Source: Pseudomonas baltica (lineage in GTDB: Bacteria > Pseudomonadota > Gammaproteobacteria > Pseudomonadales > Pseudomonadaceae). From it: a stretch of 64,000 nucleotides of DNA. Positions 47,243 through 57,500 of this stretch are shown here, in pieces (the first letter of the stretch is position 1; each line of letters begins with the position of its first letter). The DNA lies in the NCBI RefSeq assembly GCF_014235765.1, contig NZ_JACMYH010000001.1:1798001-1862000 (forward strand), read 5' to 3'. The notes below the pieces were generated by a model. That model did not search any database and was not told the DNA's origin. It saw only the letters and a list, made by a program, of their open reading frames with translations. The translations under genes were made by a program, and so were the position numbers.

Positions 47243-47803
47243 ATGGGCTTTCGCCTGACGAAGATTTACACGCGCACCGGCGACCAGGGCGAAACCGGGC
47301 TTGGCGATGGACGTCGGGTGCCCAAGGACCATCCGCGAGTCGAGGCTATTGGCGAAGTGGACACCTTGAACAGCCAGTTGGGCGTGCTGCTGGCGGGATT
47401 GACGGAAGATCCGCGCCTGAACGAGGTGTACGAGGTGCTTGCGCCCTGCCAGCATCGGCTGTTCGATCTGGGTGGTGAGTTGGCCATGCCCGCGTACCAG
47501 GCACTCGATGCTGGCGAAGTGGAGCGTCTGGAAACGGCCATCGATACCTGGAACGACGAAGTCGGCGCGTTGGAGAATTTCATTCTGCCAGGCGGTTCGA
47601 TGCTGATCGCCCAGGCCCATGTCTGTCGCAGCCTGGCACGCAGTGCCGAGCGCCGCTGTCAGCAGCTCAATGCCGTGGAGCCTTTGTCAGCGGTGAGCCT
47701 GGCGTACATCAATCGGCTTTCGGACCTGCTGTTCGTGGCGGCGCGGATCATCGCTCGACGCCAGGCTATTGCCGAGATTCTTTGGCAGCCTGCCAAGCCG
47801 TGA
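47243..47803 (+). CDS. ATP:cob(I)alamin adenosyltransferase, PduO type
   Basis: Adds the 5'-deoxyadenosyl group to cob(I)alamin, giving coenzyme B12. The 186-residue product starts MGFRLTKIYTRTGDQGETGLGDG, the conserved PduO N-terminal ATP-binding segment, and has RSLARSAERRCQQL (about 131-144) with the conserved Arg/Glu. The ATG at 47243 has GGAGA seven bases upstream; another ATG at 47237 overlaps the kinase stop (ATGA). Translational coupling to a sensor kinase is odd for this family and is listed as a finding. Confidence 0.92.
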   Translation: MGFRLTKIYTRTGDQGETGLGDGRRVPKDHPRVEAIGEVDTLNSQLGVLLAGLTEDPRLNEVYEVLAPCQHRLFDLGGELAMPAYQALDAGEVERLETAIDTWNDEVGALENFILPGGSMLIAQAHVCRSLARSAERRCQQLNAVEPLSAVSLAYINRLSDLLFVAARIIARRQAIAEILWQPAKP

Positions 47804-47901
47804 GAGTGGCGCAGGCTGCAGGTCGCCAGTACCGCGTCAGGTCAGTGGGTCTTGAGGGACAGCTGACGCGGCTTGCGCCGCTGCTACAGGGGCCAGGGCG
47901 G

Positions 47902-48846
47902 CTACAGGGTTGGCCAGAACGCGCGGATGCCTGCGACGCCCTGCGCGCCGATCTCCCAAGCCTTCGCCTGATCCTGCGGACCCATCCCGCCCAGTAGATA
48001 GACCGGCTGGTTGAAACCCTCGATCAAACCATGCGCCTGATCCCATCCCAACGGCTGGGCATCGGGATGCGTGAGGGTCGGTTGCACCGGCGACAGGGTG
48101 ATGAAATCCACCCCCATCTGCCGCGCCAGCGCCAGCTCCTCGGCGTCGTGACAAGAGGCCGCCAGCCAACGCTCCTGAGGAAACGGCCGGCCCTTGCTGG
48201 CGTACTTGCGCAACTGCGCCGACGTCAGGTGCCAACCGGCCGAAGGGAAATCGCCCAGCCATTCCAGCGGCCCCTTGAGCATCAACTGGGCCTTGCCGGC
48301 GCACAACCCCACTGCGTCCACCGCCAGGTCGCGGTACTGCGGATCGTAGCCATTGGGTGCACGCAGTTGCAGCAGCTTGATGCCACCGGCAATCGCCTTC
48401 TGCATCCCGCGCAACAAGGTCGGGTTATCGAGCCCATCCGGAGTGATGAGATATTCACCGGGCAGGCTCGCTGCCGCGACGATGGGACGATTAGCTGCCG
48501 GAAACTCGTAGCCCGGCAACTCGCGGGCCTTGACCCACGCCACGGGTTGACCTTCGACGCCGTGCGGCTGGCCAGTGAACTCGGTCACTTCCCAGACATC
48601 CAGCAACACCTGCTTGTCGGCATAGTCGTGATGCACCTTGATCAATGGCCGCGCCTGGCCGACCTCGATCCCCAGTTCTTCGCGCAGCTCCCGCGCCAGC
48701 GCCGTCTGCACCGTCTCGCCGGCCTCGACCTTGCCGCCGGGAAACTCCCATAAACCGCCCTGGTGCTGGGCATCGGCACGGCGGGCAATCAAGATACGGT
48801 TATCTGCGCCACGGATCACCGCGGCGGCTACATGCACTCGTTTCAC
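47902..48846 (-). CDS. Nudix hydrolase/ThiE fusion protein
   Basis: A 314-residue two-domain protein. The N-terminal domain (1-130) is a MutT-type Nudix hydrolase with the complete box GX5EX7REUXEEXGU (Gly38 to Ile60) that should cleave oxidised nucleotides. The C-terminal domain (about 140-314) resembles thiamine-phosphate synthase ThiE/TenI in a TIM-barrel layout (HLTSAQL, DFITLSPV, YLLGGM). It starts at GTG 48846, preceded by GGAGA, giving MKRVHVAAAVI. Similar fusions occur in other Pseudomonas; whether the ThiE part is active is unknown. argJ lies 67 bases upstream on the same strand. Confidence 0.9.
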   Translation of the reverse strand: MKRVHVAAAVIRGADNRILIARRADAQHQGGLWEFPGGKVEAGETVQTALARELREELGIEVGQARPLIKVHHDYADKQVLLDVWEVTEFTGQPHGVEGQPVAWVKARELPGYEFPAANRPIVAAASLPGEYLITPDGLDNPTLLRGMQKAIAGGIKLLQLRAPNGYDPQYRDLAVDAVGLCAGKAQLMLKGPLEWLGDFPSAGWHLTSAQLRKYASKGRPFPQERWLAASCHDAEELALARQMGVDFITLSPVQPTLTHPDAQPLGWDQAHGLIEGFNQPVYLLGGMGPQDQAKAWEIGAQGVAGIRAFWPTL

Positions 48847-48913
48847 GCATTCTCCAGGCCGCACTGAGCTACCAACGCCCAGGTGCACCATGGAGCACAC
48901 CCGGGCCTGACCG

Positions 48914-50131
48914 TCAGGTACGGTATTCGGCGTTGATCTTCACATATTCATGGGACAGGTCGGTGGTCCAGATGGTCTCGCTGCAATCGCCGCGGCCCAG
49001 CTCGATACGAATGCCGATTTCTGCCTGCGCCATCACCGCCGAACCCTGCTCCTCGGTATAGGTGGCCGCACGCGCGCCACGACTGGCGATGCACACCTCG
49101 CCCAGGAACACATCGATCTTGCTGACATCCAGTTCCGGCACGCCTGCACGGCCGACGGCCGCCAGGATGCGCCCCCAGTTCGGATCGGAGGCGAACAAGG
49201 CGGTCTTGATCAGCGGCGAGTGAGCCACGGTGTAGGCCACGTCCAGGCATTCCTGGTGGTTGCTGCCGCCGTTGACCTGGACGGTGACGAACTTGGTCGC
49301 CCCTTCACCGTCGCGCACGATGGCCTGGGCCACTTCCATGCACACTTCGAAGACCGCCTGCTTCAGCGCCGCGAACAACGGGCCGCTGGCCTCGCCGACC
49401 TCCGGCAATGCCGCCTGCCCGGTAGCCACCAGCATGCAGCAGTCGTTGGTCGACGTGTCGCCGTCGATGGTGATGCGGTTGAACGACTTGTTGGCGCCGT
49501 CGCGCAGCAGATCCTGCAGTACGTGGGGCGCGACCTTGGCGTCGGTGGCAATGTAGCCAAGCATGGTCGCCATATTTGGCCGGATCATGCCCGCACCTTT
49601 GCTGATCCCGGTCACGGTGACCGTCACGCCGTCGTGCTGGAACTGGCGGCTGGCGCCTTTGGGCAGGGTATCGGTGGTCATGATGCCAGTGGCCGCGGCG
49701 GCCCAGTTATCCACCGACAGGTCGTCGAGAGCGGCCTGCAGGGCCCCTTCGATCTTCTCCACGGGCAGAGGCTCGCCGATCACTCCGGTGGAAAACGGCA
49801 GCACGGCGCTGGCGTCCACCCCGGCCAATTCGGCGAGCCGCGCCGTGGTGCGCTCGGCGGCAGCCAGGCCGGGCTCACCGGTACCGGCGTTGGCATTGCC
49901 GGTGTTGGTCAGCAGGTAACGCACAGCGCCGCCCACGCGCTGCCGGGAGACGATGACCGGTGCCGCACAGAACGCATTCAGGGTGAACACGCCAGCGACG
50001 CTGGAACCCTCGGCGCAGCGCATGACCACCACGTCCTTGCGGCCGGGGCGTTTGATGCCGGCGCTGGAGATGCCCAGCTCGAAACCGGGAACCGCATGCA
50101 GCGTGGGCAGTGGACCAAGACCAACAGCCAT
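48914..50131 (-). CDS. argJ: Bifunctional glutamate N-acetyltransferase/amino-acid acetyltransferase
   Basis: Transfers acetyl from N-acetylornithine to glutamate in the cyclic arginine pathway. 405 residues starting [20 protein letters not shown]. The self-processing site is the ATML motif in PNMATMLGY, where Thr189 becomes the N-terminus of the beta subunit. The substrate loop region TTDTLPK is at 152-158. The upstream gap to secA holds a REP-type pair. Confidence 0.97.
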   Translation of the reverse strand: MAVGLGPLPTLHAVPGFELGISSAGIKRPGRKDVVVMRCAEGSSVAGVFTLNAFCAAPVIVSRQRVGGAVRYLLTNTGNANAGTGEPGLAAAERTTARLAELAGVDASAVLPFSTGVIGEPLPVEKIEGALQAALDDLSVDNWAAAATGIMTTDTLPKGASRQFQHDGVTVTVTGISKGAGMIRPNMATMLGYIATDAKVAPHVLQDLLRDGANKSFNRITIDGDTSTNDCCMLVATGQAALPEVGEASGPLFAALKQAVFEVCMEVAQAIVRDGEGATKFVTVQVNGGSNHQECLDVAYTVAHSPLIKTALFASDPNWGRILAAVGRAGVPELDVSKIDVFLGEVCIASRGARAATYTEEQGSAVMAQAEIGIRIELGRGDCSETIWTTDLSHEYVKINAEYRT

Positions 50132-50220
50132 GTGAGCACTCCTTTGAAGACTGTACGGCGTAGCGTCGACGCCGCCATTGAATGGACGAACGCCGCGATC
50201 GGATCACCGAAATCCACCGC

Positions 50221-50305
50221 AGGAGCGGTCAGCGGCCGCGAAACAGACGACGCGGTAACCTGCCACACCGTGTCGTACTTTTCGCGGCCACTGACCGCTC
50301 CTACG
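50221..50305. repeat. Inverted pair of the second REP-like family
   Basis: AGGAGCGGTCAGCGGCCGCG (50221) and its inverse near 50281-50302 lie about 35 bases apart and belong to the same family as the 44951-45160 repeat. They occupy the gap between argJ and the secA stop, the rest of which (50132-50220, 50306-50356) is unremarkable. Confidence 0.7.
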
Positions 50306-50356
50306 GGGAGCCGGCGTCAGTCGCGGCGTGCTACTGCTTGAAGCAATGTGCGGCGA

Positions 50357-53098
50357 TCAGTCGATCTTGCCGTGGCAATGCTTGAACTTCTTGCCTGAAC
50401 CACACCAGCACAGCTCGTTGCGGCCCAGTTTCTGGTCATTGCGCACCGGCTCCGACACCGTGGCGGCAATCACTTCGGCGTCCTCCGCCAAGGCTTCGGG
50501 CTGATCCAGGCCTGGCGCAGGAGCGTGTTCGAACTGCATGCGCGCAGCCAGCTCCTCGGCATCGCGACGCAGACGAGCCTCTTCCTCGACCGGATCTTCG
50601 CGGCGCACCTGAACGTGGGAAAGCACACGGATGGTGTCGCGCTTGATCGAATCCAGCAGCTCCTGGAACAGGCTGAACGACTCGCGCTTGTATTCCTGCT
50701 TCGGGTTCTTCTGGGCGTAGCCGCGCAGGTGGATACCGTGACGCAGGTGGTCCATGGTCGACAGGTGATCTTTCCACAGGTCATCGAGCACGCGCAGCAG
50801 GATCTGCTTCTCGAAGGTGCGCAACGCATCGGCGCTGGCCTGGTCTTCCTTCTCGGTGTAGGCCGCCAGCAGCTCGGCCATGACTTTCTCGCGCAGCGTT
50901 TCTTCGTAGAGCTTGTCGTCGGCGTCCAGCCACTGCTGGATCGGCAGGCTCACACCGAAATCGGTCTGCAGCGCCGCTTCCAGACCGGCCACGTCCCACT
51001 GCTCGGGCAGCGACTGTGGCGGAATGTGCTGGGCGAACAGCTGGCCCAGCACTTCCTGGCGGAAGTCGGCAATGGTGTCACCGACGTTGTCGGACGCCAG
51101 CAGACTGTTGCGCATGTGGTAGATGACCTTGCGCTGCTCGTTGGCGACGTCGTCGAATTCGAGCAATTGCTTGCGAATGTCGAAGTTGCGGCCTTCGACC
51201 TTGCGCTGGGCCTTTTCGATGGCGTTGGTCACCATGCGATGTTCGATGGCTTCACCGGACTGCATGCCCAGCGCCTTCATGAAGTTCTTCACCCGGTCGG
51301 ATGCGAAGATGCGCATCAGGCTGTCTTCCAGCGACAGGTAGAAGCGGCTGGAACCGGCATCACCCTGGCGACCGGCACGGCCACGCAACTGATTGTCGAT
51401 ACGGCGTGATTCGTGACGCTCGGAGGCGATCACATGCAGGCCACCGGATTCGAGCACCTGCTGGTGACGCTTCTGCCAGTCGGCCTTGATCTGGGCAATC
51501 TGCTCCGGCGACGGGTCCTCGAGGGAAGCCACTTCGACCTCCCAGTTGCCGCCCAGAAGAATGTCGGTACCACGGCCGGCCATGTTGGTGGCAATGGTCA
51601 GCGCACCTGGACGACCGGCCTGCGCGATGATCTCGGCTTCCTTCTCGTGGAACTTGGCGTTGAGCACCTTGTGCTCGATGCCTTCCTGGTTGAGCAGGCG
51701 CGACATGTGCTCGGAGGTTTCGATGGTGGCCGTACCCACCAGCACCGGCCGGCCCTGGGCCATGCTTTCCTTGATGTCGGTGACGATGGCGGCGTATTTC
51801 TCGTCCGCAGTCAGGTACACCAGGTCGTTGAAGTCCTTGCGCGCGAGCGGCTTGTTCGGCGGAATGACCATCACGTTGAGCTGATAGATCTGGGCGAATT
51901 CGAACGCCTCGGTATCGGCCGTACCGGTCATGCCCGACAGTTTGTTGTACAGGCGGAAGTAGTTCTGGAACGTGGTCGAGGCGAGCGTCTGGCTCTCGGC
52001 CTGAATGTTCAGATTTTCCTTGGCCTCGATGGCCTGGTGCAGGCCCTCGGACAGGCGACGGCCCGGCATGGTACGACCGGTGTGCTCGTCGACCAGCAGG
52101 ATCTGGCCGTCCTGGACGATGTACTCGACGTTGCGGTTGAACAGCTTGTGCGCACGCAGGCCGGCATACACGTGGGTCAGCAGGCCCAGGTTGTGCGCCG
52201 AATAAAGGCTCTCGCCCTCGGCCAGCAGACCGGCGCGGGTGAGCATTTCCTCGATGTACTGGTGGCCGGCTTCGTTGAGTTCGACCTGGCGGGTCTTCTC
52301 GTCGATGCTGTAGTGGCCTTCCTTGGTTACCTGACCTTCCACTTCCTCGATGTGCTGCTCGAGTTGCGGAATCAGGCGGTTGATTTCGGTGTACAGCTTG
52401 GAGCTGTCCTCGGCCTGACCGGAAATGATCAGCGGCGTGCGGGCTTCGTCGATGAGGATGGAGTCGACTTCGTCGATCACGGCGAAATTCAGCTCGCGCT
52501 GGAATTTCTCTTCCATGCTGAACGCCATGTTGTCGCGCAAATAGTCGAAACCGAATTCGTTGTTGGTGCCGTAGGTGATGTCGGCGGCGTAGGCCAGACG
52601 CTTCTCGTCCGGCGGCGCGAACGGCGTGACCACGCCCACGGTCAGGCCCAGGTACTCGTACAGCGGACGCATCCAGTTGGCGTCGCGACGGGCCAGGTAG
52701 TCGTTGACCGTGACCACATGCACGCCCTTGCCGGACAGCGCATTGAGGTAAACGCCCAGGGTCGCCACCAGGGTCTTGCCTTCACCTGTACGCATTTCGG
52801 CGATCATGCCTTCGTGCAGGGTGAGGCCGCCGATCAGCTGGACATCGAAGTGCCGCATGCCCATGACGCGCTTGCCGGCTTCGCGGCACACGGCGAAAGC
52901 TTCGGGCAGCAGTTGGTCGAGGGTCTCGCCTTTTGCCAGGCGGGCCTTGAACTCTGCGGTCTTGGCGCGCAGCTGCTCGTCCGAAAGGGCCACCATCTGC
53001 TCTTCGAAGGCATTGACGGCTTGTACCGTCTTGAGCATGCGTCGTACTTCACGCTCGTTCTTGCTTCCAAAAAGTTTCTTTAACAAAGGCGCAAACAT
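50357..53098 (-). CDS. secA: Preprotein translocase ATPase SecA
   Basis: Motor that drives proteins through SecYEG. 913 residues starting [20 protein letters not shown]. Walker A is MRTGEGKT near residues 102-109; the DEAD-like Walker B region VIDEVDS follows, and the C-terminal zinc site is [13 protein letters not shown]. An upstream start at 53377 would add 93 residues of non-conserved sequence, and 53098 gives the family start. No secM-type gene precedes it; a DUF721 gene diverges upstream, a layout seen in Pseudomonas. Confidence 0.98.
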   Translation of the reverse strand: MFAPLLKKLFGSKNEREVRRMLKTVQAVNAFEEQMVALSDEQLRAKTAEFKARLAKGETLDQLLPEAFAVCREAGKRVMGMRHFDVQLIGGLTLHEGMIAEMRTGEGKTLVATLGVYLNALSGKGVHVVTVNDYLARRDANWMRPLYEYLGLTVGVVTPFAPPDEKRLAYAADITYGTNNEFGFDYLRDNMAFSMEEKFQRELNFAVIDEVDSILIDEARTPLIISGQAEDSSKLYTEINRLIPQLEQHIEEVEGQVTKEGHYSIDEKTRQVELNEAGHQYIEEMLTRAGLLAEGESLYSAHNLGLLTHVYAGLRAHKLFNRNVEYIVQDGQILLVDEHTGRTMPGRRLSEGLHQAIEAKENLNIQAESQTLASTTFQNYFRLYNKLSGMTGTADTEAFEFAQIYQLNVMVIPPNKPLARKDFNDLVYLTADEKYAAIVTDIKESMAQGRPVLVGTATIETSEHMSRLLNQEGIEHKVLNAKFHEKEAEIIAQAGRPGALTIATNMAGRGTDILLGGNWEVEVASLEDPSPEQIAQIKADWQKRHQQVLESGGLHVIASERHESRRIDNQLRGRAGRQGDAGSSRFYLSLEDSLMRIFASDRVKNFMKALGMQSGEAIEHRMVTNAIEKAQRKVEGRNFDIRKQLLEFDDVANEQRKVIYHMRNSLLASDNVGDTIADFRQEVLGQLFAQHIPPQSLPEQWDVAGLEAALQTDFGVSLPIQQWLDADDKLYEETLREKVMAELLAAYTEKEDQASADALRTFEKQILLRVLDDLWKDHLSTMDHLRHGIHLRGYAQKNPKQEYKRESFSLFQELLDSIKRDTIRVLSHVQVRREDPVEEEARLRRDAEELAARMQFEHAPAPGLDQPEALAEDAEVIAATVSEPVRNDQKLGRNELCWCGSGKKFKHCHGKID

Positions 53099-53406
53099 AT
53101 TGGCAGGATCTTCCACACATAGGGATGGAGGGCGGCCCCGTGAGTCGCCCGTGCAGCCCTCATGGCCGCATGCGAACGAGCATTCTACCCGGAAACGATG
53201 GAGAGGAAAGTGGCGCGATGTCCACGATGCTGGCACAGCGTTGTGACGGGGCGGTTTTACAATAAGGGCTTTTTCGCCAACTTCAACCCGCAAGCTGCAG
53301 ATGTCATCTATTCGAACGTTCACAGGCCCGCCGGTGTACCCACGTAAAACGGTGACGACAAGGGATTCTGTTAACATGCCGACTCTGTAACCTCAGGTGT
53401 ATCTCC
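53099..53406. other. Divergent promoter region of secA and the DUF721 gene
   Basis: 308 bases without a credible gene. No SecM-like leader peptide was found on the secA side, and no confident promoter hexamers could be named. Nothing else was recognised. Confidence 0.5.
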
Positions 53407-53862
53407 ATGGTCTTTCGGCCCCTTCCCGCCCGGGCTCCAGCGGTGCTGCTGCGCGAAGCCAAGCCGCTCAAGGCCTTGTTCAGCCATGCCCAGCGCCTGT
53501 CGCACCTGCAGCGCCTGCTCGAGAGCCAGCTGCAGCCTGCGGCGCGCGAGCATTGCTACGTTGCCTCGTGGCGCGAAGGCAGCCTGTTGCTGATCGTCAC
53601 CGACGGCCACTGGGCTACGCGCCTGCGCTATCAGCAAAAGCGCCTGCAGCGCGACCTGCAGGCCCTGGAGGAATTCGGCAGCCTGACCCGTATCCTGTTC
53701 AAGGTGCAGCCGCCCACGGTGCAGAGCAAGGCCGGAGAGCGCAGCATCGATCTGTCCATCGGCGCGGGCGAGAACATTCAGGCCACCGCCGACGGCATCA
53801 GCGATCCGAATCTGCGCGCCGCGCTGGAGCGCCTGGCAGCCCACGCCAAACGCGTGCGCTGA
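53407..53862 (+). CDS. DUF721-domain protein
   Basis: A 151-residue cytoplasmic protein of the DUF721/DciA-like type, with a KH-like core (about residues 35-100, including VASWREGSLLLIVTDGHWATRLRY). DciA is a helicase loader in bacteria lacking DnaC, and this gene family member is usually located between secA and lpxC, as here. Whether it loads DnaB in this organism is an inference. Divergent from secA and convergent with lpxC. Confidence 0.82.
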   Translation: MVFRPLPARAPAVLLREAKPLKALFSHAQRLSHLQRLLESQLQPAAREHCYVASWREGSLLLIVTDGHWATRLRYQQKRLQRDLQALEEFGSLTRILFKVQPPTVQSKAGERSIDLSIGAGENIQATADGISDPNLRAALERLAAHAKRVR

Positions 53863-53908
53863 ACCCGCTGGCAATGCCCTGGGCATCCCGAACGCCACGC
53901 AAAAAAAA

Positions 53909-53925
53909 GCCACCCAATGGGTGGC
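53909..53925 (-). terminator. Terminator of lpxC
   Basis: GCCACCC / GGGTGGC around a three-base AAT loop; on the minus strand it is followed by eight T residues (A-run at 53901-53908 on the plus strand), right after the lpxC stop. Confidence 0.85.
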
Positions 53926-53959
53926 CTATAAAATGTGTAACCAGAAAAGAGAGGTTGTA

Positions 53960-54871
53960 TCAACCCAACGCAGCTGGCCGCATGTAGGAGATCGGTACCG
54001 TACTGGCATCTTCGAACGTGACCACTTCCCACGCATCGTCCTGCTCGAGCAGACGACGCAGAAGCTGGTTGTTCAGTGCGTGGCCCGACTTGTAGCCACG
54101 GAATTCGCCAATCAGGCTGTTGCCCAGCTGATAGAGATCGCCGATTGCATCGAGGATCTTGTGCTTGACGAACTCGTCTTCGTAACGAAGACCGTCCTCG
54201 TTCATGACGCCTGCCTCGTCCACCACGATAGCGTTCTCGACGCTGCCGCCCAGTGCACGATTGTGCTTGCGCAGGTACTCAAGGTCGCTCATGAAACCGA
54301 ACGTGCGAGCGCGACTGACTTCCTTCACGAAGGACGTGCTGGAGAAGTCGACACTGGCACTCTGGGTGCGATCCTTGAACACAGGATGATCGAAATCTAT
54401 CTCGAAGCTCACCTTGAAACCTTCGAAAGGCAGGAAGGTGGCGCGCTTGTCGCCCTCCGTCACTGTCACTTCACGCAGGATGCGGATGAATTTCTTCGGC
54501 GCGTCCTGTTCTTCCAGGCCAGCCGATTGAATCAGGAATACGAAGGGTCCGGCGCTGCCATCCATGATCGGCACTTCGGACGCGGAGAGCTCGACGTAGG
54601 CGTTATCGATTCCCAGGCCCGCCATGGCCGACAGTAGATGCTCTACGGTATCGACCTTGACATCGCCATTGACCAAAGTGGTGGACATCGTGGTAGCGCC
54701 GACATTGTGGGCGCGCGCAGGAATCTGCACGACCGGATCAAGGTCGACACGGCAGAACACGATGCCGGTATCCACGGGCGCAGGCTTCAAGGTCAGGTAG
54801 ACCTTCTCACCGGAGTGCAGACCGACGCCTGTGGCACGGATAATATTCTTCAGGGTGCGTTGTTTAATCAT
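53960..54871 (-). CDS. lpxC: UDP-3-O-acyl-N-acetylglucosamine deacetylase
   Basis: Zinc enzyme catalysing the committed step of lipid A synthesis. 303 residues starting [23 protein letters not shown], the family start. The zinc ligands are His78 (in VEHLLSA), His237 (in [10 protein letters not shown]) and Asp241. It ends the dcw-cluster transcription unit; a terminator follows. Confidence 0.99.
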   Translation of the reverse strand: MIKQRTLKNIIRATGVGLHSGEKVYLTLKPAPVDTGIVFCRVDLDPVVQIPARAHNVGATTMSTTLVNGDVKVDTVEHLLSAMAGLGIDNAYVELSASEVPIMDGSAGPFVFLIQSAGLEEQDAPKKFIRILREVTVTEGDKRATFLPFEGFKVSFEIDFDHPVFKDRTQSASVDFSSTSFVKEVSRARTFGFMSDLEYLRKHNRALGGSVENAIVVDEAGVMNEDGLRYEDEFVKHKILDAIGDLYQLGNSLIGEFRGYKSGHALNNQLLRRLLEQDDAWEVVTFEDASTVPISYMRPAALG

Positions 54872-54983
54872 GGCATTGGCCGCTTCAGCGCAAATTGCGA
54901 ACTGGTATCAACAAAGGCTGGCGATGATAGCAGACCGAACCTTTGCTGAACACCAATCACCCTAATACCCCTGATAAATTGCA

Positions 54984-56177
54984 TCAATCGGCCTGACGAC
55001 GCAGGAAGGCCGGGATGTCCAGATAATCCAGGTCATCCTGTGGGTTCAGCTTGGCCGCTGCGGCAGCACCGGCGTGGGCCTGGTTGCGCATCACGGTCGG
55101 ACGATCCAGGTCGCGGTAGTTCACCGACGGTGCGTCCTGGCGAGCCGGCTGCTGCGACGGTGGCGGCGTCTGCGCTGCGGTCTGCATGGTGTTATCGATG
55201 ACCTTCACAGGTTTCTCGATCTTCGCGCCCAGGCCGGTGGCCACGACGGTCACGTGCAGCTCGTCGCGCATGTCCGGGTCGATGACGGTACCCACCTTGA
55301 CCATCGCGTGGTCGGAGGCGAACGCTTCGATGATGCTACCCACGTCGGAGTATTCACCCAGCGACAGGTCGGGACCTGCGGTGATGTTGACCAGAATGCC
55401 GCGAGCGCCCTGCAGGTTGACGTCCTCGAGCAGCGGGTTGCGAATGGCCGCTTCGGTGGCCTCGCGCGCGCGGTTCGGGCCGCTGGCGCAGCCGGTCCCC
55501 ATCATCGCCATGCCCATTTCGCTCATCACGGTACGAACGTCGGCGAAGTCGACGTTGATCATGCCCGGACGCTTGATGATGTCGGAGATACCGCGAACGG
55601 CACCGGCCAGCACGTCGTCGGCCTTGGCGAACGCCGACAGCAGGCTGGCGTCCTTGCCCAGGATTGTCAGCAGCTTCTCGTTGGGAATGGTGATCAACGA
55701 GTCGACGCTTTCGGACAGCATGCGAATGCCTTCGTCGGCGATCTGCATGCGCTTGCGGCCTTCGAACGGGAACGGACGGGTCACGACCGCAACGGTCAGG
55801 ATGCCCATTTCCTTGGCCACTTCGGCGATGATCGGCGCAGCACCGGTACCGGTACCGCCGCCCATGCCGGTGGTGATGAAGACCATGTTGGTGCCTTGCA
55901 GCACTTCGGCGATGCGCTCGCGGTCTTCCATCGCGGCCTGACGGCCGACTTCAGGGTTGGCGCCAGCGCCCAGGCCCTTGGTCACGCCGGTACCCAGTTG
56001 CAGGATGGTGCGCGCGCCGATGTTCTTGAGTGCCTGAGCATCGGTGTTGGCGCAGATGAATTCAACGCCTTCGATGTTGCTCTTGACCATGTGGTTGACG
56101 GCGTTGCCGCCGCCGCCGCCGACACCGATAACCTTGATTACCGGGCTTTGCGGGATGTTGTCTACGAGTTCGAACAT
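54984..56177 (-). CDS. ftsZ: Cell division GTPase FtsZ
   Basis: Tubulin-like GTPase that builds the division ring. 397 residues, with the tubulin signature GGGTGTGAAP near residues 104-113. The C-terminal FtsA/ZipA-binding peptide is LDYLDIPAFLRRQAD after a Gln/Pro-rich linker. Between ftsA and lpxC as in Pseudomonas; 52-base gap from ftsA. Confidence 0.99.
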   Translation of the reverse strand: MFELVDNIPQSPVIKVIGVGGGGGNAVNHMVKSNIEGVEFICANTDAQALKNIGARTILQLGTGVTKGLGAGANPEVGRQAAMEDRERIAEVLQGTNMVFITTGMGGGTGTGAAPIIAEVAKEMGILTVAVVTRPFPFEGRKRMQIADEGIRMLSESVDSLITIPNEKLLTILGKDASLLSAFAKADDVLAGAVRGISDIIKRPGMINVDFADVRTVMSEMGMAMMGTGCASGPNRAREATEAAIRNPLLEDVNLQGARGILVNITAGPDLSLGEYSDVGSIIEAFASDHAMVKVGTVIDPDMRDELHVTVVATGLGAKIEKPVKVIDNTMQTAAQTPPPSQQPARQDAPSVNYRDLDRPTVMRNQAHAGAAAAAKLNPQDDLDYLDIPAFLRRQAD

Positions 56178-56229
56178 GTGCCCTCTCCTTTCTCTATTTG
56201 TGTGCGCCTACCGCTACTGCCGTTTTGAA

Positions 56230-57486
56230 TCAGAAATTGCCTTGCACCCAACGCTTCAGCCGTTCCAGCACCGGAGCCTTGGTGTCATCGCTGTAATTGC
56301 CGCTGTTGCTGATACCTGACAGGTTCAAGCCATCGGACTGTTTCTGCAGGCCATACATCAGCAGGCCCACGCCGGTGGAATAGATCGGGTTGCTGATGAC
56401 GTCGCTCAGCCCCCGCACGCTATGCGGTACGCCCAGGCGCACCGGCATGTGGAAGATTTCTTCGGCCAGCTCGACCGCGCCTTCCATTTTTGCCGTACCA
56501 CCGGTCAGCACGATGCCGGCCGGGATGAGGTCTTCGTAGCCGCTGCGACGCAGCTCGGCCTGAATCAGGGTGAACAGCTCGTCGTAGCGCGGCTCGACGA
56601 CTTCGGCCAGCGCCTGGCGCGACAGCTCGCGCGGAGGACGGTCGCCGACACTGGGCACCTTGATGGTTTCGCCGGCGCCGGCCAACTTGGCCAAGGCACA
56701 GGCGTAACGGATCTTGATTTCTTCGGCGTACTGCGTCGGTGTGCGCAGGGCCATGGCGATGTCGTTGGTGACCTGATCGCCCGCGATGGGAATGACCGCG
56801 GTGTGGCGAATGGCGCCTTCGGTGAAGATGGCGATATCGGTGGTGCCGCCGCCGATGTCGACCAGGCAGACACCCAGCTCTTTCTCGTCATCGGTCAGCA
56901 CCGAATAGGCCGAGGCCAGCTGCTCGAGAATGATGTCGTCGATTTCCAGGCCGCAGCGGCGCACGCACTTCTCGATGTTCTGCGCCGCGTTGACGGCGCA
57001 GGTGACCACATGGACCTTGGCTTCCAGACGCACGCCGGACATCCCCAGAGGCTCGCGCACGCCTTCCTGGTTGTCGATCACGTAGTCCTGCGGCAGGGTG
57101 TGCAATACGCGCTGATCGGCGGGAATCGCCACGGCCTGGGCCGCGTCCAGAACCCGCTCCAGGTCAGCGGTGCTGACCTCGCGGTCGCGAATGGCCACGA
57201 TACCATGGGAGTTCAGGCTGCGGATGTGGTTACCGGCGACGCCGACGAACGCCGAGTGAATGCGGCAACCGGCCATCAGCTGGGCTTCCTCGACCGCGCG
57301 CTGGATCGACGCCACGGTCGACTCGATGTTCACCACCACGCCCTTCTTCAGGCCGCGCGAGGGGTGGGTACCGATCCCGACGATGTCCAGCGTACCGTCG
57401 GCTGCCACCTCGCCCACCAGCGCCACCACCTTGGAGGTGCCGATGTCCAGCCCGACGATCATTTTGCCGCTTTGAACGTTTGCCAT
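56230..57486 (-). CDS. ftsA: Cell division protein FtsA
   Basis: Actin-like ATPase that tethers FtsZ to the membrane through a C-terminal amphipathic helix (LKRWVQGNF end). 418 residues, with the phosphate-binding DIGTSKVVALVGE (15-27) and LVDIGGGTTDIA near 205-216. ATG 57486 gives MANVQSGKMIVGLDIG; the earlier in-frame ATG at 57504 would place the start over the end of ftsQ. Follows ftsQ with a 14-base gap. Confidence 0.98.
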   Translation of the reverse strand: MANVQSGKMIVGLDIGTSKVVALVGEVAADGTLDIVGIGTHPSRGLKKGVVVNIESTVASIQRAVEEAQLMAGCRIHSAFVGVAGNHIRSLNSHGIVAIRDREVSTADLERVLDAAQAVAIPADQRVLHTLPQDYVIDNQEGVREPLGMSGVRLEAKVHVVTCAVNAAQNIEKCVRRCGLEIDDIILEQLASAYSVLTDDEKELGVCLVDIGGGTTDIAIFTEGAIRHTAVIPIAGDQVTNDIAMALRTPTQYAEEIKIRYACALAKLAGAGETIKVPSVGDRPPRELSRQALAEVVEPRYDELFTLIQAELRRSGYEDLIPAGIVLTGGTAKMEGAVELAEEIFHMPVRLGVPHSVRGLSDVISNPIYSTGVGLLMYGLQKQSDGLNLSGISNSGNYSDDTKAPVLERLKRWVQGNF

Positions 57487-57500
57487 GGTCCTGCCTCTTG

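Noticed and set aside
51413..53083. A 556-residue plus-strand frame opposite secA
   Set aside because: Non-coding complement of secA with unusual Gly/Val/Gln/Phe composition.
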